Source of the DNA: Maricaulis alexandrii
GTDB taxonomy: Bacteria; Pseudomonadota; Alphaproteobacteria; Caulobacterales; Maricaulaceae
Assembly (NCBI RefSeq): GCF_005871165.1
Contig: NZ_SWKP01000003.1
Span: 434,001-498,000 of the forward strand
Direction: 5' to 3'
Length of the DNA stretch: 64,000 nt
Position 1 is the stretch's first letter; each line of letters starts with the position of its first letter. The notes under the pieces are model-generated. The model saw only the letters and a program-made list of their open reading frames with translations, was not told where the DNA came from and searched no databases. Below, piece after piece: positions 38,590-50,091 of the stretch. The position numbers were made by a program, and so were the translations under genes.

Positions 38590-39083
38590 CAGACTTCCCC
38601 TTCCCAATAGTCCACCGGCTCGCCGAGATAGGCGCGATAACGGAAATTCGGCTCGTCGGCATCCGGGTCGGACCAGCGGATCGCGCCGATCTTGCCGCTG
38701 TCGGGATATTCCACGATGTCGACGGCGGGCATGGTCGAGAAGGCCAGGTATTTCAGATCGGTCGAGCCGGTATTGACCAGCTGGTGCGCGGTCTCCGGTC
38801 CACCGATCGGCGCCGACAGGACATGACCGGCGCGCACGGGATGGATCGTGTCACCGAAGCGGTACTCGCCCTCGCCTTCCAAAATGACGAAGGCTTCCTC
38901 GATATTGTGGTGGTTATGGCGCGGAAAGGCCTTTTTGCCCGGCGGAACCACGGTCAGCATGCAGCCCAGATCGCGCATGCCCGTGACCGGCCCGAGACGG
39001 GCGATCTTCGCGGCAAAGGTCTCGCCGTGGCTCATCTCTACCATCGGAAGATCATCGATATGCGTGACCGGAGGGCGTGTCAT
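38589..39083 (-). CDS. Cupin-domain protein
   Basis: A 164-residue single-cupin protein. Motif 1 is PRHNHHNIEEAFVILEGEGEYRFGD with three His and a Glu for metal, and motif 2 is AGHVLSAPIGGPETAHQLVNTG. No signal peptide is seen. Start 39083 is fixed by a 4-nt ATGA overlap with the gene before; its stop overlaps the RidA-like gene. The substrate is unknown. Its position inside the suf operon suggests a redox or iron-related role, which is inference. Confidence 0.85.
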   Translation of the reverse strand: MTRPPVTHIDDLPMVEMSHGETFAAKIARLGPVTGMRDLGCMLTVVPPGKKAFPRHNHHNIEEAFVILEGEGEYRFGDTIHPVRAGHVLSAPIGGPETAHQLVNTGSTDLKYLAFSTMPAVDIVEYPDSGKIGAIRWSDPDADEPNFRYRAYLGEPVDYWEGEV

Positions 39084-39687
39084 GGCGCTTTCAACTCCGT
39101 CTCGCACTGCGTTACGAGCGCTTCGGCGTCCAATCCGGAGTCAGCAAATCCGGCACCCGGCGTCAGCTCGCAAGACCCGTCGGACAATTCGGACACCAAG
39201 TCATAGACCGGCACCAGACCCGACGGCTGCAGTCGGTAAGTCTGTTGTATGGCCGAGGCTTGACCAAAGCGGGCCGTTGCAGCGATCAAATCCGTCTCCG
39301 CGTCGTATTCCAATCCCAGGCCGGACACATTACCGGCCAGCGCATACCTTTCCTCGGTCCACTGCCAGATGCTCCAGGTCAGGTTCGCCGCGCCCGCATC
39401 GGTCGGCACCACAAGCTCCGCTAAGCCATCCTGATTGATGTCACGAAACTCCGGCTGGAACCGATTCTGCCAGCGCTCGGTCGAAAAATTCTGCCGCGCC
39501 TCGCCCGAACTCGCATCGAGTACGGTCATGGTGATCTCGTTCGCCCCTTCATCGAAGCGCACCCAATTCCCGGCGTCGTCTGTGCGGACACAGGCCGTCG
39601 TGATCGGGTCATCGCACGGAACCCAGCCGTGCGGCGTGTTTGACTGCATCAAGCTGACGAGCGTCGCAGTGGCGAATAGGGCCAGCA

Positions 39688-39688
<1 letters not shown>
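39080..39688 (-). CDS. Secreted protein of unknown function inside the suf operon
   Basis: A 202-residue protein with a hydrophobic N-terminus (MLALFATATLVSLMQS) that may be a signal peptide. The segment RDINQDGLAELVVP matches a DxNxDG calcium-binding loop as in FG-GAP-type repeats. Four Cys are present, two near residues 25-33 and two near the C-terminus, so disulfides are likely if exported. Its ATG overlaps the sufB stop (TAATG) and its stop overlaps the cupin start. No known suf component resembles it. Confidence 0.72.
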
Positions 39689-41162
<1,474 letters not shown>

Positions 41163-41163
<1 letters not shown>

Positions 41164-42329
41164 CAGCTTACCGCCTTGAGAGTTTGAGTTTTCGAGGCCG
41201 GCCGGGCGCGCCGTACGGCCTCGATCCAGGCCGTTACGAAGGCGTCTGCCTCATCCGGTTGCGAATTCCAACCCAGGCTGACACGTGCAAAGCCCTGGGA
41301 GGCATCCTTTTCGAGCCCGACCGCATTGCCGATTTTCGACCCGTTGGCCTTGCCGGAGGAGCAGGCCGAACCGGCGGAAATCGAGAAACCCGCCAGATCC
41401 AGCGCCATGACCTGGGTCTCGCCCTTCCAGCCCGGACAGGCCAGACCGATCGTATTGGGCAGGCGCGGAGCGTCCTTGCCGATCAGGTGCAGGTCAGGCG
41501 CTGCTTCGAGCAGGCCGGCTTCCATCCGGTCGCGCAGCGACGCCAGGGCCGCGAAATCATCCAGAGAGGCGACGGCCTCTTCCAGGGCCAGGCCCAGTCC
41601 GGCAATGCCGGCGACATTGAGCGTGCCCGCGCGACGGTTCTTTTCCTGGCCGCCGCCATGCAGTTGGCGCACGAGCGGCGCGTCGCAAGACGCGATCAGG
41701 GCGCCCACACCCTGCGGACCGCCAAACTTGTGGGCCGAGATCGCCATGTAATCGGCGCCCAACCCGGCGAAATCGACCGGGATCTTTCCGGCGGCCTGTA
41801 TGGCATCGACGATGGCCAGACCGTCATGCTCCTTCACCAGGCGCACCGCCTCGGCGACAGGCTGGATGGTGCCGATCTCGTTATTGACCAGCATCATCGC
41901 CAGGACGGGACGTCCGTGCGTGTCGCCATTCCAACCATCCAGCAAGGCCTCCAGCGCCTTGATGTCGGCGACACCGTCGGCGGTGACCGGAATATCCATC
42001 ACGGGGAGGCCACTGGCCGCTGCGGTCGCCGCCACGGCTTCATGCTCGATTGCGGAATGCAGGATCGTGCCGGCCTGACCGGCCTGGATGGCGCTATGCA
42101 GCGCGAGATTGAGCGCTTCGGTGCCGCAACCGGTGAAGATCACGTCTTCAGGCCGCGCACACAGGGCCTTGCCGACCCGGCGGCGCGCGGTTTCCACCCG
42201 GCGCTGCGCCGCCTGCCCGTCCCCGTGAACGGAGGACGGATTGCCGGTTTCGCCCATGACCTCGGTCATCAGCTCGATCACGGACGGTCGCACCGCCGTG
42301 GTCGCGTTATGATCCAGATAGATCCGCAT
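41163..42329 (-). CDS. Cysteine desulfurase, IscS/NifS type
   Basis: A 388-residue class I cysteine desulfurase. Seen: [18 protein letters not shown], the PLP Lys in [13 protein letters not shown], and the mobile-loop Cys in [15 protein letters not shown]. It lies 5 bp after iscR. With sufS in the same operon, the cell has two desulfurases of different class under one control region. Confidence 0.94.
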
Positions 42330-42334
42330 CTGTC

Positions 42335-42811
42335 CTATTCCGCTGCGTGCGTCTCCGCGCCGGCACTGCCCGGCTTGCGGTTCAGGGCACCGGTCGCGGC
42401 ACCCAGGAGCCGGCGTTCCAGCACGTCTTCCAGCGTGATGGAGGAGAGGAAGAGATAAATGTGACGGCCCAGTTCATCCCACAGATCATGGGTGATGCAG
42501 CGGCGGCCATCGGCAAGACAACCCTTGGCCTGGGAACAGCGCGTGGCCCGCAGCGGCTCGTCAACGGCGACAATGATGTCGGAGACACGAATTTCGCCCG
42601 GTGCCCGGCTGAGCTGATAGCCCCCGCCCGGTCCGCGAATGGAGGACACGATGTCCGCCCGGCGCAGCTTGGCGAAAAGCTGTTCGAGATAGGACAGGGA
42701 AATCGATTGCCGCGACGCGATATCGCTCAGCGTCACGGGACCATCATCACAGGCATCGGCCAGATCGGCCATCGCCATCACTGCGTAGCGCCCTTTGGTG
42801 CTCAGCTTCAT
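42335..42811 (-). CDS. iscR: Rrf2-family regulator IscR
   Basis: A 158-residue winged-helix Rrf2 regulator. The N-terminus is MKLSTKGRYAVMAMADLA, then the recognition helix region SLSYLEQLFAKLRRADIVSSIRGPGGGYQLSR. Three Cys (ATRCSQAKGCLADGRRCITHDLW) fit the [2Fe-2S] ligands of IscR. It heads the isc/suf operon and probably represses it when clusters are plentiful. A candidate binding site lies 100 bp upstream. Confidence 0.93.
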   Translation of the reverse strand: MKLSTKGRYAVMAMADLADACDDGPVTLSDIASRQSISLSYLEQLFAKLRRADIVSSIRGPGGGYQLSRAPGEIRVSDIIVAVDEPLRATRCSQAKGCLADGRRCITHDLWDELGRHIYLFLSSITLEDVLERRLLGAATGALNRKPGSAGAETHAAE

Positions 42812-42909
42812 GCGAATACCTCCTTAAACGCTCGCATCTCGCGTGCCGATCATGCTAAGACCCGCCTTTCCGGAAGCGGGGGCATGCCTTTTCGAGGCGC
42901 TTGCGTCCA

Positions 42910-42960
42910 ATATCCGAGTGGAACAGTCAAGAATATGGGGCGGGTCCTTCGCCAATGCAA
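42910..42960 (-). promoter_or_regulatory. iscR promoter with IscR-box-like site
   Basis: On the minus strand a -35 TTGCAT (42960-42955), a 17-bp spacer and -10 CATATT (42937-42932). Overlapping the -10 is a 25-bp site at 42934-42910, reading ATTCTTGACT-GTTCC-ACTCGGATAT. It matches the E. coli type 1 IscR box (ATASYYGACT-RWWWY-AGTCRRSTAT) at about 21 of 25 positions. The placement fits autorepression of the operon. Confidence 0.55.
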
Positions 42961-43021
42961 TGGCCCGGATGCCCTGTATTCGCAGCGAAATGACGGAACG
43001 ACCGTAAAAAGGCGAGTTTGA

Positions 43022-43705
43022 ATGCCCGACGTGATCATTCCCGGCCCGGCCGGCCGGCTCGAAGGACGCTATAGCCCGAGCGAAGATGAAACAGCCCCGA
43101 TTGCGCTGATTCTCCATGCCCACCCGCTGGGTGGCGGCAATATGGAAAACCCGACCGTCGACATGATGTATGACGTGTTCCGCAAGCGCGGTTTCGCCAC
43201 GCTGCGGTTCAATTTCCGCGGTGTCGGCCGCTCCCAGGGCAGCTATGACCAGGGCCAGGGTGAACTGGCGGATGCCGCCACCGTGCTGGACTGGGTGCAG
43301 GGCTACAACTCCGCCGCCCGCTTCTGCTGGGTTGCCGGACACTCCTTCGGGGCCTGGATCGGCATGCAGCTCCTGATGCGCCGTCCGGAAATCGCCGGCT
43401 TCATTTCTGTTGCCCCGCCGACCAACATGTATGACTTCACCTTCCTGGCCCCCTGCCCGGCTTCGGGCATCATCGTGCATGGCAGCGCCGACAAGATCGT
43501 CCCGGCGGACGATGTCGACCGCGTCATGTCCAAGGTGCGTGTCCAGAAAGGGATCGAGATCAAGACGGAAGTCGTGCCGGACGCCAACCACCTCTTCTCC
43601 GAGCATCTGGAGACGCTGGAAGGCCATATCCAGTCCTATCTGGATGAACGCCTGCCGCTGGTGGAAAAGGAGCGCTCCGAGCGCACGATCACCGGCAAGC
43701 GTTGA
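43022..43705 (+). CDS. Alpha/beta hydrolase
   Basis: A 227-residue soluble hydrolase. The oxyanion region is ILHAHPLGGGNMENPTV, then NFRGVGRSQGSYDQGQGELADA, the nucleophile elbow GHSFGAW, an Asp in GSADKIVPADDVDRV and the catalytic His in PDANHLFSEHLE. It matches the short dienelactone-hydrolase-like alpha/beta hydrolases that are often annotated only generically. The substrate is unknown. Divergent from iscR, with a strong terminator after it. Confidence 0.87.
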   Translation: MPDVIIPGPAGRLEGRYSPSEDETAPIALILHAHPLGGGNMENPTVDMMYDVFRKRGFATLRFNFRGVGRSQGSYDQGQGELADAATVLDWVQGYNSAARFCWVAGHSFGAWIGMQLLMRRPEIAGFISVAPPTNMYDFTFLAPCPASGIIVHGSADKIVPADDVDRVMSKVRVQKGIEIKTEVVPDANHLFSEHLETLEGHIQSYLDERLPLVEKERSERTITGKR

Positions 43706-43734
43706 GCCACACCGGTTCTCGCAAAGGAACCGGA

Positions 43735-43760
43735 CCCCGGCCCAAGCGGCCGGGGTTTTT
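43735..43760 (+). terminator. Alpha/beta hydrolase gene terminator
   Basis: A stem CCCCGGCC / GGCCGGGG with a 5-nt loop, followed by TTTTTCTTT. Confidence 0.9.
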
Positions 43761-43769
43761 CTTTGCCGG

Positions 43770-44108
43770 TCAGTCGCCCGGCGTCCACTCACCCGACTTG
43801 CCATAGCCCGGCGCATGCGTGGCAGGGCCGGACATCAGCTTGCTGCGCCGGACGGGTTTGACAGGGGCCGCGGCCGGATCCGGGATGAGCTCCGCCAGGC
43901 GATCCGGCAGTTCGAGGGCTTCCAGGATTTTCTGGAGATCTTCCAAAGAACCGCCGCGGCCTGTCTCGATCTGTTGCAGAACAACACGTGACAGACCGGC
44001 TTGGGCGGCCAGGACTTCCGGTCGCACGCCCCGAGCCCGGCGCCAGGCCGCAAGGCGCTCGCCCAGCACCTGCAAGGCCGGACCCTGTTTCGACGAGGTC
44101 GGCGCCAT
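43770..44108 (-). CDS. Small XRE-type HTH protein
   Basis: A 112-residue protein. Residues 12-70 form a Cro/CI-type helix-turn-helix: LGERLAAWRRARGVRPEVLAAQAGLSRVVLQQIETGRGGSLEDLQKILEAL. The tail is Pro/Lys-rich. ATG 44108 shares its A with the anmK stop codon (TGATG), so it is translationally coupled to anmK. It may regulate that gene or cell-wall recycling, but no target site is evident. Confidence 0.82.
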   Translation of the reverse strand: MAPTSSKQGPALQVLGERLAAWRRARGVRPEVLAAQAGLSRVVLQQIETGRGGSLEDLQKILEALELPDRLAELIPDPAAAPVKPVRRSKLMSGPATHAPGYGKSGEWTPGD

Positions 44109-45223
44109 CAGGCGGGAACCTTCGGATCGGCCCGGCGTCCGCCACTGACGGGCGCGCTGACACCGGTGGTGGAGGGCAGGCTGGTCGGCAGGCCCTGCTC
44201 CACCCGGGCGGCCAGCCAGGCAAAGGCCTCCGCCTCGATGAGATCGCCGCGCCAACCCACGGTTTCCACCGGTTCGACGGGCTTGCCCATGGCGGTCTGA
44301 AGCATGGCCATGAGGGTGGGATTGTGGCGGCCTCCACCGGTCACCAGAACCCGTTCAGGATGGCCCAGTTTCCAGATGGCATCGGAGACCGTCTCGGCGG
44401 TGAAAGCGGTCAGGGTCGCCGCGCCGTCTTCCGGGCTGAGCCCCTTGACCGGATCGAGGCTGAAATCCCAGCGATCCAGGGATTTGGGCGGGTCCAAGCG
44501 GAAGAAGGGATGGTCGGTAAGTTGTCGCAGATGATCCGGCGACACCGTGCCCGCCGCAGCCAGCTTGCCGCCTTCATCATAGGATTGGCCGGTATGGATT
44601 TCGCACCAGGCGTCGATCAATCCATTGGCCGGACCGGTATCAAAAGCGATCGGGTCGGCATCACCGGACAACCAGGTCACATTCGCAACCCCACCCAGGT
44701 TCAACACGGCCAGGGGACCGATCAGGCTTTCGCGGGCGGCGAGTGCGGCATGATAGAGCGTCGCTAGCGGAGCGCCCTGCCCGCCCTTGGACACATCCTC
44801 GCTGCGGAAGTCAGAGATCACCGGAATCCCGGTCGCATCGGCCAGGGCCTGGCCATCCCCGATCTGGCAGGTCCGGCCCTCCCGGACCGATGTCGGGGCG
44901 CGGTGGAGGACCGTCTGGCCATGAAAGCCGACCAGGTCGATCTGATCCGGCGACAGGCCGGTCGCGTCGAGCAATTTGGTGACGAGTTCGGCATGACGGG
45001 CGGTCAGCACGGCTTCGGCGGCGGAAAAGTCCGGCGCCTCACCGGAAAACCCCCAGTCCAGGGCCGCTTCGACCGCAGCTTGCAGCACGGCGCGGTCTTG
45101 CGCCGTATAGGCGACCGTCTCGCCCGGCCCGAAACGGATTTCCGCCATCCCGTCGGTCTCGATCAGGACGGCATCGATCCCGTCCAGGGACGTGCCGCTC
45201 ATCAGCCCGATTACGCGTTTCAT
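44108..45223 (-). CDS. anmK: Anhydro-N-acetylmuramic acid kinase
   Basis: A 371-residue sugar kinase of peptidoglycan recycling that opens and phosphorylates 1,6-anhydroMurNAc to MurNAc-6-phosphate. Seen: the phosphate loop GLMSGTSLDGIDAVLIE, DLVGFHGQTVLHRAP, the catalytic Asp region IAFDTGPANGLID, and VTGGGRHNPTLM. Divergent from tyrS, with 62 bp between the starts. Confidence 0.94.
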   Translation of the reverse strand: MKRVIGLMSGTSLDGIDAVLIETDGMAEIRFGPGETVAYTAQDRAVLQAAVEAALDWGFSGEAPDFSAAEAVLTARHAELVTKLLDATGLSPDQIDLVGFHGQTVLHRAPTSVREGRTCQIGDGQALADATGIPVISDFRSEDVSKGGQGAPLATLYHAALAARESLIGPLAVLNLGGVANVTWLSGDADPIAFDTGPANGLIDAWCEIHTGQSYDEGGKLAAAGTVSPDHLRQLTDHPFFRLDPPKSLDRWDFSLDPVKGLSPEDGAATLTAFTAETVSDAIWKLGHPERVLVTGGGRHNPTLMAMLQTAMGKPVEPVETVGWRGDLIEAEAFAWLAARVEQGLPTSLPSTTGVSAPVSGGRRADPKVPA

Positions 45224-45285
45224 GCGAAGACCCTCTTTTCACTGCGCGACGCTCGACCTAGAAGCGACCTATCAGGAGAGCATTC

Positions 45286-46527
45286 ATGAGCGAATACAAG
45301 TCCCGGCTGGTGCGCGATCTGGTGGATCGTGGCTACCTCAATCAGGCTACCGATATCGACGGCCTCGACAAGGCAGCGACCGAAGGCGTGGTTACCGCCT
45401 ATATCGGATTCGATGCCACGGCTTCGAGCCTGCATGTCGGTTCGCTCGTGCAGATCATGATGCTGCGCCGGATCCAGCAGGCCGGTCACAAGCCGATCAT
45501 CCTGATGGGCGGCGGCACGACCAAGATCGGCGACCCGTCCGGCAAGGACAAGACACGCTCCATGCTGGATGATGCGGCCATCGAGGCCAACATCCAGGGC
45601 ATTCTGAAACCCTTCCGCCCGCTGGTCTCCATCGGCGAAGGCGAGACGGATGCCGTCGTCGTCAATAATGACGAATGGCTGTCCGAGTTCGGCTATCTGG
45701 AATTCCTGCGCAAATTCGGCCCGCACTTCACCATCAACCGGATGATGACCTTCGACTCGGTGAAGCTGCGCCTGGAACGCGAACAGCCACTGACCTTCCT
45801 GGAATTCAACTACATGCTCTTGCAGGCGGTGGATTTCCTGGAGCTGAACCGGCGTTATGGCTGCACGCTGCAGCTGGGCGGCGGCGACCAGTGGGGCAAT
45901 ATCGTCAATGGGGTCGAACTGTGCCGCCGTGTCGACCAGGCCGAGGTCTTCGGCTTCACCACACCGCTGATCACGACGGCGTCCGGCGCCAAGATGGGCA
46001 AGACGGCGGATGGTGCGGTCTGGCTCAATGCCGACATGCGCAGCCCATACGAGTACTGGCAGTTCTGGCGCAATACCGAGGATGCCGATGTCGGCCGCTT
46101 CCTGCGCCTCTTCACCGATGTGCCGCTGGACGAGATCGCCCGGCTGGAAGCACTGGAAGGTGCCGCCATCAATGACGCCAAGGTGCGGCTGGCGAATGAA
46201 GCCACCACCCTGCTGCACGGCGCCGATGCCGCGCGCGAGGCCGAGGCCACGGCCCAGGCCACTTTCGCGGCTGGTGGTGCCGGCGATGCGCTGCCGACGG
46301 TCAGCTTCAAGGCCGATGGTGAAACGACGATCACGACCCTGTTCGTGGAGAGCGGCCTGGCCGCCTCGAACGGGGAAGTGCGCCGCCACATCAAGGCGGG
46401 CGCGGCCAAGGTCAATGACAAACCGCTGACCGATCCCTTCCTGCCGGCGACGGACGACCTGCTCGTGGATGGCGCGATCAAACTGTCCATCGGCAAGAAG
46501 CGTCACGCCCTTGCCAAGCCGGCCTGA
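45286..46527 (+). CDS. tyrS: Tyrosyl-tRNA synthetase
   Basis: A 413-residue class I synthetase that charges tRNA-Tyr. The HIGH-like motif is in [14 protein letters not shown], the Tyr-binding region [15 protein letters not shown], and the KMSKS-like motif is [16 protein letters not shown]-terminal S4 RNA-binding domain is present ([24 protein letters not shown]). GGAGAG precedes the ATG. Its TGA abuts the stop codon of the convergent AsmA-like gene. Confidence 0.95.
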   Translation: MSEYKSRLVRDLVDRGYLNQATDIDGLDKAATEGVVTAYIGFDATASSLHVGSLVQIMMLRRIQQAGHKPIILMGGGTTKIGDPSGKDKTRSMLDDAAIEANIQGILKPFRPLVSIGEGETDAVVVNNDEWLSEFGYLEFLRKFGPHFTINRMMTFDSVKLRLEREQPLTFLEFNYMLLQAVDFLELNRRYGCTLQLGGGDQWGNIVNGVELCRRVDQAEVFGFTTPLITTASGAKMGKTADGAVWLNADMRSPYEYWQFWRNTEDADVGRFLRLFTDVPLDEIARLEALEGAAINDAKVRLANEATTLLHGADAAREAEATAQATFAAGGAGDALPTVSFKADGETTITTLFVESGLAASNGEVRRHIKAGAAKVNDKPLTDPFLPATDDLLVDGAIKLSIGKKRHALAKPA

Positions 46528-49500
46528 TCAGGTCTCTTCGTCGGGTTCCGGTGTGTCCGGCTGGGCCTCAAGCTCGGCCGGATCATCTTGCGGCGTCTCC
46601 GCGTCAGCCTCGCCCTGTTCGGCCCGTTCGCGGGCCGCACGCTCGGCCGCCGTGCCTTCGAAAATTCGGCGCAGTACGCCCGGGGCGAAGACGGCGAGCG
46701 GATTGGCAAACACGGTCAGGCTGTCGAACGGCCCCTCCACGGAATAGGTGATGCCGAATACGCCCTCGCCCGGACGTGACACCAGGATATCGCCGATCAC
46801 CGGCACATCCGCAAACAGGGAATTGACCACATAGGAAGGGGCGAGATTGCCGTCGATGGCGGCGGTCTCCGCGCCGAAATCGACCGTGCCGGCCGCCGTG
46901 ACGCCGAGGGAATTCCCGGCCGCCCGCGCCTCGCCGATCGTCAGCAGCCCGTCTTCATAAAGGATATCCGCCTCGACCTGTTCGAAGGATATCCCTTCCC
47001 CGTTCAGAAGCGCCGCCAAGCCCTGGAAGGACCCGGCCGCCAGGATCCGCGCCAGAACCGGCACCTGGATCAAGGTGAGATCCTCGATCTCGACCCGAGC
47101 CGTCAGCGGGCCTTCCGTCCCCAGGGGCGGCGCCGAACCGAGCACGGCCAGCCGGCCACCCATGGCATAATCTTCCCAGCCGAAGATCGAGGCGATCCGT
47201 TCCACCGATTGCGCCCGCACGCGAAACTCCCGGGCCCCACCCGGCTCGCTGGCCCCGAAGAAGGCCTGGAAGGGACCGTCGATGGCGCTGCCGGAGATGG
47301 ATACGGCGCGAACACCGGCCGCCTCGGAGCGCCAGATCAGCGAGAAATTGTCGAGCACGCTGCGCTCGGACAGGATGACCCGGCCGACATCCAGATCGAT
47401 GGCCATGGGAATGCCGCTTCCGCCCTCGCCGAAGGAGGTGAGCTGGGCCACGAAATCGCTGACATCGACATAGCGGCCGGACACCTGCAATTGCAGCGCA
47501 TCCTCCGGATTGGCCGGGATCGCCAGCTCGCCCTCCACATCGGCCAGACCTTCCAGCACGAACTGGTCGAAGGCGATCCGCTCGGGACGTCCCTGCGGGG
47601 ACAGGTCGGCAACGGCGCTGAGCTCCAGCCCCGGCGCCTGCAGGGCGATCCGGTCGAGCAGATAGCGGCCATCCTCATCCGTGGTGAGCGTGATATCGGC
47701 AGATCCGGCCTCGCCCACCGGTTTCGACCAGACATTGCCCGGCAGTTCCAGCAGGGCCTCGGTCAGGTCGGCGTGCAGATCGACGGCGCGAAAATCGAGT
47801 CCATCGGACAGGGCCGAGGCCGTGACCTGGACCGGACCGTCGAACCAGCGCCGCACCGGTATGTTCATCGCATCCAGCGTCCGGGCGCTGACATTCGCCT
47901 CCAGCTCGATCTGTGTGGAGGCTTCCCCCTCGGGCAGGCCGAAGGCCTCCTGCCAGCGGACCGACACCGGCGTGTCCATCATTTCCGCCGTGCCACGGGC
48001 TTCCAGCCCGGCCTGGCTGGCGGATATCTCGACCGAGCCACCGGTCAGCGAAAGCGGCATGCCCGGCACTGCCAGGCTGGCATTCTCGATGGCGCCATCG
48101 ACGAAGAAGGGAATGTCTTCGGGCGGGACATCGGTCAGCATGGCGCGGCGGATTTCGAACCGCATCTCGCCCTCACCGCCCACCGTGGCAGGGTCCAGCC
48201 CGTAATTGGAGACCAGATAGAGCGGTTCCTCATCGATCAGGGCGAGAATGTCCGAAGCACGGCCCTGCGCCACGCCGCCATAACGCGCCACGGCCCCTTT
48301 CGGATTGAGACGCGGGATATCCACGAAACCTTCGGTCAGTCGGATATCGCCGATCCGTCCCTGCTCCAGTGCCACCTCGAAGGCATTGCCGCGCAGGACG
48401 GCGCTGCCATCAGCGTCTTCCAGGGGCGACATGGTCGAGATGTAGAGGACCGAGGCGTTCTCGAAATCGAAGCTGAGCGTCATGCGCTCATTGTCCATGT
48501 ATTCGCGCTCGATATCCTCGGGCAGCAGGTCCAGGTCGAAATGGGCATTGTAGAAGCGTCCGCCCAGAATGCGCTCGGCAACCCATTCGCGGGCGCTGTC
48601 GGCCAGTTCCACCGGCCAATAGGCCAGCACCGTCTGCGGCGCGACATCCCCCTCGATGGGACCCGTCAGCCGCAGATGCGGCAGCCAGCGCCCGTCCGGA
48701 CGCTGTTCCAGCCGGGTAGAACCACTGAGCACGGCCCGGATACCAGACGTGTCGACCTGGAGGCGGGTCAGGTCAGCCGCGAACTCGTCCAGACGCAGCT
48801 CACCTTCCGCGACCAGGGCGTCCCATTGCGGATTGACCTCGAAAACCGGTCCGACATCGACAAAGCCGGGCCCGATCTCCAGACGGAAACGCCCCTGCGT
48901 CGGCAAGGCCCCGACATACCCGCCCAGATCCGTCACTTCGCCGCTCAGGCTGACCTCGACGAGATCGGACTCGACCCGGCCTTCATGCACGGTCAGCACC
49001 GAGTGGACCGGATCAAAACTGGCGGCCAGCCGGGCGCCCCGCATGTCGGTGGCTTCGCCGCCATTGAGCAGGACACCCTCGCCGACATCCAGCGTGATCG
49101 ATCCTGTCCGGATACCGGTGGTCCGGGTTGCGTCCATCACGATATCCAGGGCGACCGGAGCATCCAGGGCGCGCAAGGGTGACAACGGGCCATTGGCCGG
49201 CAGGACACCGGCAGGCGACACATCCTCCACCCGGGCTGACAGGAGCAGGCTCTCCAGATCCGCGCCGGCTTCCAGCCGCACATCGACCGGGGCAAAGCCG
49301 GACGGGGTCGCCATGTTGCCGGCAATGTCGAGCTGCAGCCGGTTCTCGTCGCGCTCGAATTCGACCCCGGCCTCGTCGATCAGCCAGGCGATGCCGATCT
49401 GTTCGTCGACGATATGAACCGTGGCATTGCGGATCTGGATCCGGCGCAACCGGCCCAGCCGGTTGGTCGCCGCCTGCGGCTCTTCGAGTATCTGGAACAG

Positions 49501-49989
49501 GCTGGCACTGTCATCACCGCCGCGGTCCGGCAGGCGCGCCTCTGCCGCAACCCGGGCAACACTGCCCAGTCCGGCTCCGACGGCCCCGTCCGGCCGGCGC
49601 ACGATCGACAGGGAACCGCCGTCGACTTCAAAGGAGACCGGCTCCATGCGACCGAGCAGAAGGGCTTCGGCCGCCAGGCCGGCTTCGATCCGGGGGGCGC
49701 GGGTGATGACATCCCCCTGGGCGTCTGCGACAGCGACATCCAGGGCCGTGATAACGAGCGCCCGGCTTTGCGTGTCGAAGCGCGCTTGCAGCGTTCCCAG
49801 GGCGACCACTTCACCCTCGAAGGCCTGGGCCAGCATGCGCTGGGCATCCTCGCGCAGGAATTCCAGTTCCACCGGCCCGCTGGACAGGCGCCAGAGGATG
49901 GCGCCCACGCCGAAGATCGCCAGGGCGAGCAGGACGGCGACCGCTTCGAGCAGATAGATGAGGCTCAGGCGGAGGGACTTTCTCAGCAT
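46528..49989 (-). CDS. Large AsmA-like/YhdP-type envelope protein
   Basis: A 1153-residue protein with one N-terminal transmembrane helix (LSLIYLLEAVAVLLALAIFG) and a very long beta-rich periplasmic part. It ends in an AsmA-like C-terminal region (ARVEIEDLTLIQVPVLARILAAGSFQGLAALLNGEGI ... NSLFADVPVIGDILVSRPGEGVFGITYSVEGPF) and an acidic Glu/Pro/Asp tail. The family resembles E. coli YhdP, TamB and AsmA, which form hydrophobic channels for phospholipid transport to the outer membrane. The tail after residue 1120 is low-complexity and probably cytoplasmic-like in composition. Confidence 0.85.
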   Translation of the reverse strand: MLRKSLRLSLIYLLEAVAVLLALAIFGVGAILWRLSSGPVELEFLREDAQRMLAQAFEGEVVALGTLQARFDTQSRALVITALDVAVADAQGDVITRAPRIEAGLAAEALLLGRMEPVSFEVDGGSLSIVRRPDGAVGAGLGSVARVAAEARLPDRGGDDSASLFQILEEPQAATNRLGRLRRIQIRNATVHIVDEQIGIAWLIDEAGVEFERDENRLQLDIAGNMATPSGFAPVDVRLEAGADLESLLLSARVEDVSPAGVLPANGPLSPLRALDAPVALDIVMDATRTTGIRTGSITLDVGEGVLLNGGEATDMRGARLAASFDPVHSVLTVHEGRVESDLVEVSLSGEVTDLGGYVGALPTQGRFRLEIGPGFVDVGPVFEVNPQWDALVAEGELRLDEFAADLTRLQVDTSGIRAVLSGSTRLEQRPDGRWLPHLRLTGPIEGDVAPQTVLAYWPVELADSAREWVAERILGGRFYNAHFDLDLLPEDIEREYMDNERMTLSFDFENASVLYISTMSPLEDADGSAVLRGNAFEVALEQGRIGDIRLTEGFVDIPRLNPKGAVARYGGVAQGRASDILALIDEEPLYLVSNYGLDPATVGGEGEMRFEIRRAMLTDVPPEDIPFFVDGAIENASLAVPGMPLSLTGGSVEISASQAGLEARGTAEMMDTPVSVRWQEAFGLPEGEASTQIELEANVSARTLDAMNIPVRRWFDGPVQVTASALSDGLDFRAVDLHADLTEALLELPGNVWSKPVGEAGSADITLTTDEDGRYLLDRIALQAPGLELSAVADLSPQGRPERIAFDQFVLEGLADVEGELAIPANPEDALQLQVSGRYVDVSDFVAQLTSFGEGGSGIPMAIDLDVGRVILSERSVLDNFSLIWRSEAAGVRAVSISGSAIDGPFQAFFGASEPGGAREFRVRAQSVERIASIFGWEDYAMGGRLAVLGSAPPLGTEGPLTARVEIEDLTLIQVPVLARILAAGSFQGLAALLNGEGISFEQVEADILYEDGLLTIGEARAAGNSLGVTAAGTVDFGAETAAIDGNLAPSYVVNSLFADVPVIGDILVSRPGEGVFGITYSVEGPFDSLTVFANPLAVFAPGVLRRIFEGTAAERAARERAEQGEADAETPQDDPAELEAQPDTPEPDEET

Positions 49990-50091
49990 TCGGCCGTCCC
50001 AACCGCAGCGTCCGCACTGGACGCCACGCTCTGAAAACGCATGTTACACCCATCAACCCGCATCCGCGGCAACAAGCGCAAGAGGGATAGG

